NCBI GenBank assembly: GCA_964470345.1
Contig: CAYYBE010000010.1
Span: 1 to 43,789 of the forward strand
Length of the DNA stretch: 43,789 nucleotides
Direction: 5' to 3'
DNA from: CAYYBE01 sp964470345
Lineage (GTDB): Bacteria > Babelota > Babeliae > Babelales > Babelaceae
Positions 24,781 to 32,493 of the stretch are shown piece by piece (positions within the stretch are counted from its first letter, which is position 1; each line of letters begins with the position of its first letter). The notes below the pieces were generated by a model. The model was not told where the DNA came from, did not search any database, and saw only the letters and a list, made by a program, of their open reading frames with translations. The translations under genes were made by a program, and so were the position numbers.

Positions 24781-25236
24781 ATGAAGATCATAACGCAGAA
24801 CAAAAAAGCATTTTTCGATTACGAAGTTTTAGATCACATTGAGGCAGGGATTGTTCTCAAAGGTGACGAAGTGAAGTCTTTGCGCAGAGGGGAAGCGAAT
24901 CTGATTGGTGCATTTGCGAATATGCACGGGGGTGAACTTTTTCTACTTAACTGCTTTATAGGGCTGTATTCCCACGCCTACGCCAAAGATGACATAACCC
25001 GCCGTTCGCGAAAATTGCTCGTCCACCGTCGCGAGCTGAGCAAGCTCGCCGGTGCGATTTCACAAAAGGGTATAACCCTTGTCCCTTTGAAACTCTATTT
25101 TAACGAACGCAATGTCGTTAAGGTCGATATCGGCCTATGCAAACATAAAAAAGCTCACCAGCGCAAAGAAGAGATACGTGAACGGGATATCCGTCGCGAG
25201 ACTCGGCGCGAACTTAAAGATGTTTTCCGCGGGTGA
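24781..25236 (+). CDS. smpB: SsrA-binding protein SmpB
   Basis: SmpB binds the tRNA-like domain of tmRNA and brings it to stalled ribosomes. The 151-residue product matches the family throughout: NKKAFFDYEVLD, EAGIVLKGDEVKSLRRGEANL, RKLLVHRREL, KGITLVPLKLYFNERNVVKVDIGL and the basic C-terminal tail (RKEEIRERDIRRETRREL), which normally reaches into the decoding path. The ribosome binding site is weak. Its RNA partner is encoded at 26737-27090 on the other strand, 1.5 kb away. Confidence 0.96.
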   Translation: MKIITQNKKAFFDYEVLDHIEAGIVLKGDEVKSLRRGEANLIGAFANMHGGELFLLNCFIGLYSHAYAKDDITRRSRKLLVHRRELSKLAGAISQKGITLVPLKLYFNERNVVKVDIGLCKHKKAHQRKEEIRERDIRRETRRELKDVFRG

Positions 25237-25373
25237 TCTGAACATTGTGTTTGTAGCATTCATTAAAAATTCTTTTCAACGTTGATCGTGTGAGGAGTGG
25301 GGTGAGATTCTTGTCTTTAGGGCAAGCGCTTCTTTACACTCAAATAAGAGATGTAGTATTAAAGGAGTTTTTT

Positions 25374-25766
25374 ATGAATGTTACTCGTATGGTTCAGTTT
25401 TTCTTATTTGTTGCCTGTTGTTCTGTTGTCGAGAGCCAGGCCTATTCACTCGTTGTGAAAAATGAAACGACAAAGCCGGTATTTGTTGCGAGTTACAGTC
25501 GGTTTCGCACGCGGCCTTTTTTTGACAGCCGTACAGAGCCGGTAGAAGTTGCAGCCGGAGCTCAACTCTCTTTGGAGTTGCCAACAGTTAATCACCTGAG
25601 GTCGGTCTATGTTAATGCTGCTTTTGCAGTGAAGGATCTTCCTGAGGCGGCATTGGGTATTTCAGGTCTTCATGTTCTGCGTGCAAGTGACACCAAGAGA
25701 CAGCTTTGCTCGTCGGTGGTTATACGATCGAATGAACAGGGCGCGCTTACGTTTGCCTGCGTCTAA
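25374..25766 (+). CDS. Small secreted beta-rich protein
   Basis: The ATG at 25374 follows AAAGGAG, giving 130 residues. The signal peptide ends near residue 23 (ESQAYS). The mature part begins SLVVKNETTKPVFVASYSRF. This resembles in pattern the opening strands of the shared beta-domain in the 9175 and 20280 proteins (TTLWIHNQSDRYIAWDISW; TTLVFYNMTDKPVGWRTQW), so it may be a single-domain relative. It has two Cys near the end. The function is unknown. Confidence 0.65.
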   Translation: MNVTRMVQFFLFVACCSVVESQAYSLVVKNETTKPVFVASYSRFRTRPFFDSRTEPVEVAAGAQLSLELPTVNHLRSVYVNAAFAVKDLPEAALGISGLHVLRASDTKRQLCSSVVIRSNEQGALTFACV

Positions 25767-25925
25767 AATTAACGGCAGTAAGGTACGATGGATGTTTTAT
25801 CGTCCCTACTGCCGCAAATGATAAAGAGAACCTTACCATTTCCCGTTTTTGATCTTAAGCTAGACCTATATTTAAAGATAACGTTCCCTGTGGAGATTGC
25901 AAGATTTTTGCGAGCTTGGGGGCTA

Positions 25926-25954
25926 TTGCTCTTGGTGCTTCACTTTTGTATACT
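25926..25954 (+). promoter_or_regulatory. Candidate promoter of the toxin-antitoxin pair
   Basis: TTGCTC (25926-25931) and TATACT (25949-25954) have a 17-base spacer, about 54 bases ahead of the antitoxin start. Confidence 0.55.
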
Positions 25955-26007
25955 TATTTGTATGCTTTTTGTGTGCATTATTGGTTTTTCAGAGGGAGGA
26001 GTGTTCT

Positions 26008-26256
26008 ATGTCAAAAATGATGCGAGTAACGGATGAAACCGCAAGTAACCTTAATGAGCTTGCGAAAGACATGAAAAAGTCAAAGCAGTTGCTCATGGAA
26101 ATGGCAGTTAAAAAAATGGCACGCGAGCAGTTTTTTCGAAAGGTCGAAGAAGCTTACAGGCGTATGAGTCCAGAAGAACGAGCTCTTGAAATTAAAGAGG
26201 CTGGGGAGTGGGATGTTACCCTTGCTGATGGGCTTGCGGGCGAGGGAGATTATTGA
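26008..26256 (+). CDS. Antitoxin of a MazEF/PemIK-type pair
   Basis: The ATG at 26008 follows AGGGAGGAG, a strong ribosome binding site. The product is 82 residues. Residues 1-45 (MRVTDETASNLNELAKDM then LLMEMAVKKMAREQ) look like a short beta-strand plus two helices, as in ribbon-helix-helix DNA-binding antitoxins. The acidic tail (EIKEAGEWDVTLADG) is the expected toxin-wrapping part. Its stop overlaps the toxin start by one base (TGATG), so translation is probably coupled. Such antitoxins normally repress their own promoter. Confidence 0.8.
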   Translation: MSKMMRVTDETASNLNELAKDMKKSKQLLMEMAVKKMAREQFFRKVEEAYRRMSPEERALEIKEAGEWDVTLADGLAGEGDY

Positions 26257-26606
26257 TGAAGCATGAAATCTTAATGCGGGGAACTGTGTTGATGTTTGAT
26301 CTTGATCCTGTGGTTGGGCACGAGCAGGCAAAACTACGACCGTGTGTAGTTATCTCCCATCCCCTTCGAGAAAAGGGACTATCGGAGCTTGTTGTTGTTT
26401 TACCGATAACTTCTCGGTACCGTGAGCTTCCCTGGCTTATCCCTGTTCTTCCACCAGAGGGCGGGCTCAAAAAGAGTTCTTTTATTATGAGCAATCAGCC
26501 TCGAACTATTTCTCTTTTACGGAGAAAAAGTGAAGTACTTGGGGTTCTTTCTGAAAACACTATGAAGCAAGTTGATGAGCTCTTGAGATATCTTTTGGAT
26601 CTGTGA
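26256..26606 (+). CDS. MazF/PemK-type endoribonuclease toxin
   Basis: The product is 116 residues from the ATG at 26256. It follows the MazF/PemK pattern: MRGTVLMFDLDPVVGHEQAK, then KLRPCVVISH, VVVLPITSR, a KKSSFIMSNQPRTISL strand pair and LGVLSENTMKQVDELL at the C-terminus. The conserved Arg-Pro (RPCVVIS), the Thr-Ser after PIT and the Gln of SNQ are present, so it looks intact. Family members cut single-stranded mRNA at short sequence motifs; the target here is unknown. It lies between smpB and the tmRNA gene. Confidence 0.88.
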   Translation: MKHEILMRGTVLMFDLDPVVGHEQAKLRPCVVISHPLREKGLSELVVVLPITSRYRELPWLIPVLPPEGGLKKSSFIMSNQPRTISLLRRKSEVLGVLSENTMKQVDELLRYLLDL

Positions 26607-26670
26607 TGCGTTTTGGTGGTAAAAATTAGGAGTTATGACGGCCCGTTCTTCACTTTCTGTCTTTGCCGTT

Positions 26671-26719
26671 AAAAAAATGGCTTGCCAATCGTAGCTTTCT
26701 CCGCATCGGAGAGATTGGC
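26671..26719 (-). terminator. Intrinsic terminator of tmRNA
   Basis: On the minus strand, GCCAATC (26719-26713) pairs with GATTGGC (26690-26684). An inner TCTCCG/CGGAGA stem lies between them. A run of seven T residues follows at 26677-26671. It begins 18 bases past the CCA end of tmRNA. Confidence 0.75.
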
Positions 26720-26736
26720 TTTTAGAAAGCGAAGAT

Positions 26737-27090
26737 TGGTGGAGGCGATGGGAATCGAACCCATGTCCGCATTATATCGAGCAACCAGTACTCCATGTTC
26801 AGCCACTGAAAATACTATATCTGCCTTGTCAGCGGCACAACACCGCAGATACGTTAGCTTGATGTTCATCCAGGCTATGAAGCTACGAACTTTCCCTGGC
26901 AGTTCTATCTGGTTATACGTGATACATTAGCTGATAGACACGCCGGTGTATCAAGTTTCACTTAATAAAAATTAAGCGAAAGAAAGTACAGGTTCTGCAC
27001 TTTAGTTTGACCAATTGTTTAACGAGCACTTAGTCAACGCTCGACATGCACTGTTTACCTTCAACAACACGTCGAAGCCAGTACGCCCCC
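26737..27090 (-). ncRNA. ssrA: Transfer-messenger RNA (tmRNA), 354 nt
   Basis: The 5' end GGGGGCGTACTGGCTTCGAC (27090 downward) and the 3' end with an ATGGG-TTCGATT-CCCAT T-arm, GCCTCC acceptor strand and encoded CCA (26737) are diagnostic. GGGGGC pairs with GCCTCC. The tag frame starts with GCA at 26998-26996, after TAAAGT, and reads AEPVLSFA before TAA at 26974-26972; the stop lies in a CTTAAT/ATTAAG hairpin, as is usual. With the alanine carried by tmRNA the tag would be nine residues. It releases ribosomes stuck on broken mRNA and marks the product for proteolysis. Frames read across this RNA are not genes. Confidence 0.97.
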
Positions 27091-27115
27091 GTATATTTCA
27101 ATGAATTCCATTCTA

Positions 27116-27144
27116 ATTGTAATAACTTTGGCGGGGTTTGTCAA
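27116..27144 (-). promoter_or_regulatory. tmRNA promoter
   Basis: On the minus strand, a perfect TTGACA (27144-27139) and TACAAT (27121-27116) have a 17-base spacer. The mature 5' end is 25 bases past the -10, so a leader of about 18 bases would be removed, presumably by RNase P. Confidence 0.85.
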
Positions 27145-27201
27145 ACGTATGCTTTGCATATGAGCTGACAAAAGCCCGCGCAAATTGTTCGCTGGAGAGC
27201 T

Positions 27202-27747
27202 TTACTCAATACAGCAGTCGATAGCCCTGCGGACCATTTCTCCCAAAGAGCCTAAAAAGCCCTTCTTCTTATCTGTTTTCGACAGCGCATCGTCGTTGAT
27301 CTTTTTCACGTCGTCAACAGCAATCAACTTCATATTTAAGCCCCAAAAGAGGGAATAGAGGCTATATGACTTTTCAAACAGGTCATAGGCTTCTTCTTTT
27401 TTGCCCATGCTCAGCTGTTTTGTCCCCACTTCCATCAGTCGCATCGACGCGGCTAAGAGGTGCTTGGAAATGCACCAGACTTCGCCCTCGTACTCTTTAA
27501 TGATCTTTTTCAGGAGCTCTTTACGTATATTGCGTACGTCCATAATAAGATCGTAATATGCAGGTTTGCCTGTTTTAGCTCCTGAGAAGAAAAAGTGCTC
27601 TTCAAGGCTAATCAAGTTCATAATGGCAATCGAGAGGTCTTGGTCAGATGAGAGGTCCATTTTATCCTGTTTTTTCATCTCATCTACTTTTGAAATAAAT
27701 TGTTCGAGATTTAACATCTTTGGATTATGATTTGCTTCATTACTCAT
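27202..27747 (-). CDS. Cytoplasmic helical protein, unknown
   Basis: The product is 181 residues from an ATG behind GAGGAG. There is no signal peptide or membrane segment. It is charged and helical, with an HFFFSGAKTGKPAYYDLIMDVRN core and the C-terminus LGEMVRRAIDCCIE. The middle (GKKEEAYDLFEKSYSLYSLFW) resembles a single TPR-like helix pair. The sequence gives no enzyme motif. The 27778 gene lies 30 bases upstream on the same strand, so the two may form a two-gene transcript. Confidence 0.65.
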   Translation of the reverse strand: MSNEANHNPKMLNLEQFISKVDEMKKQDKMDLSSDQDLSIAIMNLISLEEHFFFSGAKTGKPAYYDLIMDVRNIRKELLKKIIKEYEGEVWCISKHLLAASMRLMEVGTKQLSMGKKEEAYDLFEKSYSLYSLFWGLNMKLIAVDDVKKINDDALSKTDKKKGFLGSLGEMVRRAIDCCIE

Positions 27748-27777
27748 ATGTTACTCCTCAATAATAGTATTAATGGG

Positions 27778-28290
27778 TTAGTGGGTGATGCCATAAAAAA
27801 TCAAACTAAGAACTACCAAGACGCCAACCGGGTAGGCAACTTTCTGAAATGCAAAGCGTGCGTGTCCATTGTTCTTTTCTTTACTGCGTCTATACAAAAA
27901 GCAGCCAACTGCAAAGGCTAAAGTGCCGATTGCAATTCCGAGTAATAACTTGTCCATGCCCCAGAGCTTGTTAAGTGGGTGGCCAATATAGCCAGCATAG
28001 CTAAGCCCCCCGACCATAGAGGCAAAATAAAGCGCCGTAACAAGAATTTTTCTTCCATAAAACACAATGTTATGGCGTGTGAGAAAGTTGACCGTCCAGG
28101 CGATAAGCGATGCGGTAAGGCCGCCGATCCACAGCCCGGTTATTGTGTCATCAATTCCCAGCCACTTTGTAAAACCTACCCCTGCGCCGACGGCAAGTGC
28201 ACACATAGGGCATACGGCTTTAAGCGAAAGTGGAAAAAAGCTTGTTAGAACTGTTGAAATTGCATACAACTGCTTGTTAGACTGTCTCAT
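27778..28290 (-). CDS. Four-helix membrane protein with CPMC motif, unknown
   Basis: The ATG at 28290 follows GAGGGG, giving 170 residues. About four membrane segments are seen (residues 10-40, 47-68, 78-100, 108-128) plus a C-terminal one near 150-168. The first carries CPMCALAVGAG, a CxxC pair in the membrane-facing region, followed by GIDDTITGLWIGGL. The family is not recognised with certainty; a thiol-redox or metal-linked role is speculation from the CxxC alone. It is transcribed away from lysS and likely together with the 27202 gene. Confidence 0.65.
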   Translation of the reverse strand: MRQSNKQLYAISTVLTSFFPLSLKAVCPMCALAVGAGVGFTKWLGIDDTITGLWIGGLTASLIAWTVNFLTRHNIVFYGRKILVTALYFASMVGGLSYAGYIGHPLNKLWGMDKLLLGIAIGTLAFAVGCFLYRRSKEKNNGHARFAFQKVAYPVGVLVVLSLIFYGITH

Positions 28291-28334
28291 GATAATCCCC
28301 TCTTGATAGATTGTTTCTTCTTTTAGCAAAGCAT

Positions 28335-28422
28335 ATATCGCTCAAAAAGCGCAAGAGTGTTGCTCTTGGAGGGCGATATTGTCGCTATAAAAATGGCAAA
28401 GGGTAGAGGGCTGAGGTATACT
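28335..28422. promoter_or_regulatory. Nested inverted repeat and lysS promoter candidate
   Basis: ATATCGC (28335-28341) pairs with GCGATAT (28373-28379). Inside them CAAGAG (28352-28357) pairs with CTCTTG (28363-28368). A TATACT -10 (28417-28422) lies 27 bases ahead of the lysS start; its -35 is poor. Confidence 0.35.
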
Positions 28423-28448
28423 AATACGATAGATTTTTTTCTCATACT

Positions 28449-29942
28449 ATGAATGGTCGCATAATGAATAGAGAAGATGGTATTTTGCAAAGTGGTGATG
28501 AACGAGTAATTCGGCAAGAAAAGGTGCGCAAGCTTCGCGCATCCGGTATTGAACCGTGGCCGAATGTGAAACCGGTTGCCAATACGTGCCAGCAAGTTAT
28601 TTCTGAATATGTTGCTGACCAAGAGAAACACTATGTGGTCGCAGGTCGCTTGATGAGTAAGCGGCTCCACGGTAAAACTGCTTTTGCCCATCTTCAAGAC
28701 CAAACCGGCCGTTTACAACTGTATTTTAAATTAGACATAGTTGGAGAAGAAGCGTTCCAGCTTTTTGAGCATATGATCGACTTAGGTGACATTTTGTGGT
28801 GTGAAGGTACATCATTTGTCACCAAGACGGGTGAAATCACGCTCCGGGTTACCAACTTTACCCTTTTAAGTAAATGTTTGCACCCACTTCCAGAAAAATT
28901 TCATGGTTTACAGGATATCGAAATTAAATATCGCCAACGATATCTCGATTTAATGACCGATCTGCAGACACGAGATCGTTTTATTAAACGTTCAAAAATT
29001 GTCAGTACGATTCGTACCTTTCTTGATGAGCGTGGCTATCTTGAGGTTGAAACGCCGATGCTCCATCCTATTGCCGGTGGTGCTGCCGCAAAGCCGTTTA
29101 TCACCCATCATAATGCGCTTTCCTCTGATTTTTATTTACGTATCGCTCCTGAGCTCTATCTGAAACGTTTAGTGGTTGGCGGGCTTGAACGAGTTTATGA
29201 AATTAATAGAAATTTCCGCAATGAGGGAATCTCGACTCGTCATAATCCTGAATTTACCATGCTTGAACTCTATACGGCATACCAAGATTATCATTATGCA
29301 ATGGATCTTGTTGAAGCACTTATTCGCACCATAGCACTCCATGTTGCTGGCTCGCTTCAACTTCCCTTCGGTGACCATGTGCTTGATTTTGAAAAGCCCT
29401 TTCGACGACTTTCAATGCGTCAATCGGTACTTGAGTATGGCAATATTAAAGAAGAAGAAATTCAGCCAGATACTATCGACGCTTTGATTAAGAAACATAA
29501 GCTTGAACTGCCGCATGGTGGTGCGTACGGAGAGAAAATAGTGGCTCTTTTTGAAGCCTTTGTGGAAACAAAACTTATACAGCCAACGTTTATTATCGAC
29601 TATCCTATTGAAGTTTCGCCTTTGGCAAAACGAGATAGTGACAATCCTGCTATGGCTCCACGATTTGAGCTTTTTATTGCGGGTATGGAATTGAGTAATG
29701 GCTATAGTGAGCTTAATGATCCTTTGGATCAAGCTGAGCGTTTCAAAGAGCAACTGCAAGCGCGTGCTGCTGGTAATGTAGAAGCACATCAATTTGACCA
29801 AGAGTTTGTTCTTGCGCTTGAATATGGGTTGCCACCAACTGCTGGTATTGGTATTGGTATTGATCGTTTAGTGATGATGCTCACGAATACGACATCGATT
29901 AAAGATGTCATCTTGTTTCCAACGCTCAAGAAGCGAGACTAA
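28449..29942 (+). CDS. lysS: Lysyl-tRNA synthetase, class II
   Basis: The enzyme charges tRNA-Lys with lysine using ATP. The 497-residue product has an OB-fold anticodon-binding domain at about 60-150 (VVAGRLMSKRLHGKTAFAHL). The class II catalytic core follows: motif 1 at about 178-206 (FLDERGYLEVETPML), motif 2 at about 256-275 (FRNEGISTRHNPEFTMLELY) and motif 3 near the end (GIGIGIDRLVMMLT). The Met at 28449 and the one at 28464 are both possible starts; neither has a ribosome binding site. The length is normal. The first tail-fibre-like gene begins 41 bases downstream, without a terminator between. Confidence 0.97.
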   Translation: MNGRIMNREDGILQSGDERVIRQEKVRKLRASGIEPWPNVKPVANTCQQVISEYVADQEKHYVVAGRLMSKRLHGKTAFAHLQDQTGRLQLYFKLDIVGEEAFQLFEHMIDLGDILWCEGTSFVTKTGEITLRVTNFTLLSKCLHPLPEKFHGLQDIEIKYRQRYLDLMTDLQTRDRFIKRSKIVSTIRTFLDERGYLEVETPMLHPIAGGAAAKPFITHHNALSSDFYLRIAPELYLKRLVVGGLERVYEINRNFRNEGISTRHNPEFTMLELYTAYQDYHYAMDLVEALIRTIALHVAGSLQLPFGDHVLDFEKPFRRLSMRQSVLEYGNIKEEEIQPDTIDALIKKHKLELPHGGAYGEKIVALFEAFVETKLIQPTFIIDYPIEVSPLAKRDSDNPAMAPRFELFIAGMELSNGYSELNDPLDQAERFKEQLQARAAGNVEAHQFDQEFVLALEYGLPPTAGIGIGIDRLVMMLTNTTSIKDVILFPTLKKRD

Positions 29943-29983
29943 AAAAAAATACGCGAGACGAGTAGTAGCCAATAGGGGGTTTT

Positions 29984-32302
29984 GTGAAGCGAACTCAAGT
30001 AAACCATGGCATAACAGCGTTGTTATGTATTTCTTTCTTTTCTTTTTTTTCTCTCAAATCAAAATGGCCAACGACCCAAGAGCTTGTAGCTCATATTAAG
30101 GGTGCGCTTGAGGCTCCAAAGAGTTTGACGAGCGAAGATGAAGCAGGCGAAAGCGATACAAGCCAATCCCAATTAGAAAAAGCACTGGTCGCTCGCATGC
30201 TCTTAGATTGCGCCGAACGTAAAGCTGATGATGCGCAAAAGCAGGAGTTAAAAGAATTACGCGAGCAATTGGACGAAGCTGTTTACACAAGTTTGGTTGA
30301 TTGCACTCCAACGCGTGGCCGCCGAACACAGCGACCGCAGCAACGTCCAACGCAGCAAACACCTGTGGTACATGTATCCCAAGAACCGCAACAGCAGATT
30401 ATTTCACATCAAGAAGTTGTTCGTGACCCTTCATTTCGTAATGCCTTAGTCAGCGATAAGCTTACGGTTGGATCATTAGACGCAAAGCAAACCGTTATCG
30501 ATAATCTTGTTGTCAGAAATATGCTGACCGTGCCTAATGGCATTGTTACACAGGCTGATAGTGAGCACTTAAACTCTTTGTGGGTTGATAATGCAATTAA
30601 GGGTGGCAACCTTGATATTGCCGGTCAGACGATTGTGCGTGGTTCTTTATATCTTTCTCCAACCGCGCAAACGCTTACCAATATCAGTCCATCATTGAAT
30701 GATGGTGTTACGGTTGGCGTACTGACAGGTGGCCTATTGAGTGCACAAAAGCTAACCGCATATATTGGCGCTGGAACAGGATATCTTAAAATGCCAACAA
30801 GCCAAGGCGATGCCCTTCAGTACACGACGTGGCCAGCAGTAACTGTGTCTTTACAACCATCAGCAGATAATTTTGTTTATATCAATCAACAGGCAAAAGC
30901 GGTTGTGTCAACAGCACAGCTTTCGGACGAACGTTTTATTTTTATTGGTAAAGTGCGAACGTCGGCAACAGATGCACTATTTGTTCAACGTATTAATCAG
31001 CAGGCAAAACATACGGCTAACAAATTAGCGCAGGTGGTAGAAGGTGCACTCGGTTCTTTATATGTTGCTGGTTTAGCAGTTGGTCAGGCTGGAACGGCTG
31101 GATTACAAGTATCGGCTGGGCAATACTATTGGGGTACGCATCAGTTCAATCCAAATGGTGGGTCATCGATAAGCTGGCTTGCGTTCTGTGGGACCACGAA
31201 TACATTTGTCGCTCAGCAATCAGCTCTTGATTATCAGCAGTATGATGTCAACGGTACGCTGACTCCAATTCCTGCTGGCATGTATGCACGCCACTTATTA
31301 CTTGTGACGGGCGATGGGGATGCTGAACGGTATTTGTTGGTCTATTCCCAAAAATGGTATGAAGATCTTGCTCATGCTGAAGTGGGGGATGTGCCCATCA
31401 CGCCAGCTTCATGGACCGGTAATATCTTGCAACTTGCATCGATTATTGTGAAAAACGATGCAACAGCACCACTTGTCAAAATTTTAGATGAAAAACCACG
31501 TCATGGCGTTGTGGTTAATTCTGTTTCTGGCACTGAGCATCATGGCAATCTGCTCGATCTTGGTCTTGATCAGCATAAACAATATCTGTTGGCTAACGGA
31601 ACCCGTCCTATGGCAGGTCCTTTGGACATGGGGAATCAAAGTATTGTGAATGTGCATGATGTAAACGGCATAGTTTTGGCCGATAAAGCGAAAATTGATG
31701 CACTTGCTGCTCGCATTGAAACGTTGAGTGTTGCAACAAGTAAACATGATGCTTTGCTGCGTGATAGTGAAACGCAGCAGGCGATTCCTATTCCTGCATT
31801 TGGCATGACTGGCATGAATGTGCACACGGCGCAGCGCGTGTATGAAGGGGCCGTTTATTATCTTTTGCGTGATGTGACATTTAAAAAAATAGTATTTCGA
31901 ACAACGGAAACAGTAGCTCCCGCAGCACTTTCACTTGGTATCTATCAAACGGCAACAGGAAGTTCCGGTGCTGGTACATTGGTTGCATCGATAACGTCTT
32001 TTGCACCAATTCCTGGGGGAGCAGCAACACAGGTTGTTGCATGCAGAGAAGGGGTTGTTACGCTTAAAGCGGGAATTATCTATGTTCTGTTTGGGAGAGC
32101 AACAGCAGCAGGTGCTCTTACATTGCGAACATACTCCTGTCCTGATATTGATTTGATTACCAATGGCACAGCATACGGGTATCCACTCTCATTTACGACA
32201 ACACTCCCATCGGCAACACCATTGCCAACCACGTTTAATCCAGCACAAGCGCTTGCTGCGCATGGCAATCATGTTGCACCGATTATTCGCCTTGTTGGGT
32301 AA
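29984..32302 (+). CDS. Exported tail-fibre-like protein 1 (772 residues)
   Basis: The start is GTG at 29984, with GGGGG four bases ahead. Residues 8-25 form the export signal. An acidic helix and a PQQRPTQQ linker fill about 60-135. Residues 150-220 are short beta repeats (LTVGSLDAKQTVIDNLVVRN). A block from about 230 to 470 (NISPSLNDGVTVG; GKVRTSATDALFVQRINQQAKHT; YYWGTHQF) is shared with the next two proteins. The HGNLLDLGLDQHKQYLLANG segment near 518 is the degenerate form of the DDHPQYLLANG tail-fibre motif, followed by RPMAGPLDMGNQSI. The C-terminal 180 residues are unlike those of its paralogs. A trimeric fibre on the cell surface is inferred. Confidence 0.7.
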   Translation: MKRTQVNHGITALLCISFFSFFSLKSKWPTTQELVAHIKGALEAPKSLTSEDEAGESDTSQSQLEKALVARMLLDCAERKADDAQKQELKELREQLDEAVYTSLVDCTPTRGRRTQRPQQRPTQQTPVVHVSQEPQQQIISHQEVVRDPSFRNALVSDKLTVGSLDAKQTVIDNLVVRNMLTVPNGIVTQADSEHLNSLWVDNAIKGGNLDIAGQTIVRGSLYLSPTAQTLTNISPSLNDGVTVGVLTGGLLSAQKLTAYIGAGTGYLKMPTSQGDALQYTTWPAVTVSLQPSADNFVYINQQAKAVVSTAQLSDERFIFIGKVRTSATDALFVQRINQQAKHTANKLAQVVEGALGSLYVAGLAVGQAGTAGLQVSAGQYYWGTHQFNPNGGSSISWLAFCGTTNTFVAQQSALDYQQYDVNGTLTPIPAGMYARHLLLVTGDGDAERYLLVYSQKWYEDLAHAEVGDVPITPASWTGNILQLASIIVKNDATAPLVKILDEKPRHGVVVNSVSGTEHHGNLLDLGLDQHKQYLLANGTRPMAGPLDMGNQSIVNVHDVNGIVLADKAKIDALAARIETLSVATSKHDALLRDSETQQAIPIPAFGMTGMNVHTAQRVYEGAVYYLLRDVTFKKIVFRTTETVAPAALSLGIYQTATGSSGAGTLVASITSFAPIPGGAATQVVACREGVVTLKAGIIYVLFGRATAAGALTLRTYSCPDIDLITNGTAYGYPLSFTTTLPSATPLPTTFNPAQALAAHGNHVAPIIRLVG

Positions 32303-32329
32303 TGGATATTCGAAAATTTTAGCAAACAA

Positions 32330-32358
32330 TTGACGAAAAATTTTCCAATGACTATAAC
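32330..32358 (+). promoter_or_regulatory. Promoter of tail-fibre-like gene 2
   Basis: TTGACG (32330-32335) and TATAAC (32353-32358) have a 17-base spacer. The wider block ATGACTATAACTGTCCTGAAA matches the promoter of gene 3 at all but one position. Confidence 0.75.
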
Positions 32359-32365
32359 TGTCCTG

Positions 32366-32493
32366 AAATGTCGGGTCGTTTGCATTTTCCGAGGCTTGCC
32401 TCGCGCGGAACTTTTTCTCGCGACCTCGAAGATACCCTGTAGTTTGCTGCGCGGGTTCTTCACAAGAAATGATACAAAGGGAGAGTTATTGTT
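32366..32493 (+). promoter_or_regulatory. Long structured leader of tail-fibre-like gene 2
   Basis: About 128 bases separate the predicted transcription start from the ATG. It holds CGAGG-CTTG-CCTCG (32390-32403) and paired TCGCG/CGCGA arms just after it. Gene 3, with the same promoter, has a leader of only about 35 bases. Confidence 0.35.

Noticed and set aside
25788..26036. Plus-strand frame with a hydrophobic middle upstream of the antitoxin
   Set aside because: It covers the promoter at 25926-25954 and overlaps the antitoxin start in another frame, with no ribosome binding site.
26682..26930. A plus-strand open frame containing VEAMGIEPMSALYRATS, and a minus frame at 26669-26869
   Set aside because: Both lie across the tmRNA gene; the first is the typical false protein made by translating the complement of its tRNA-like 3' end.
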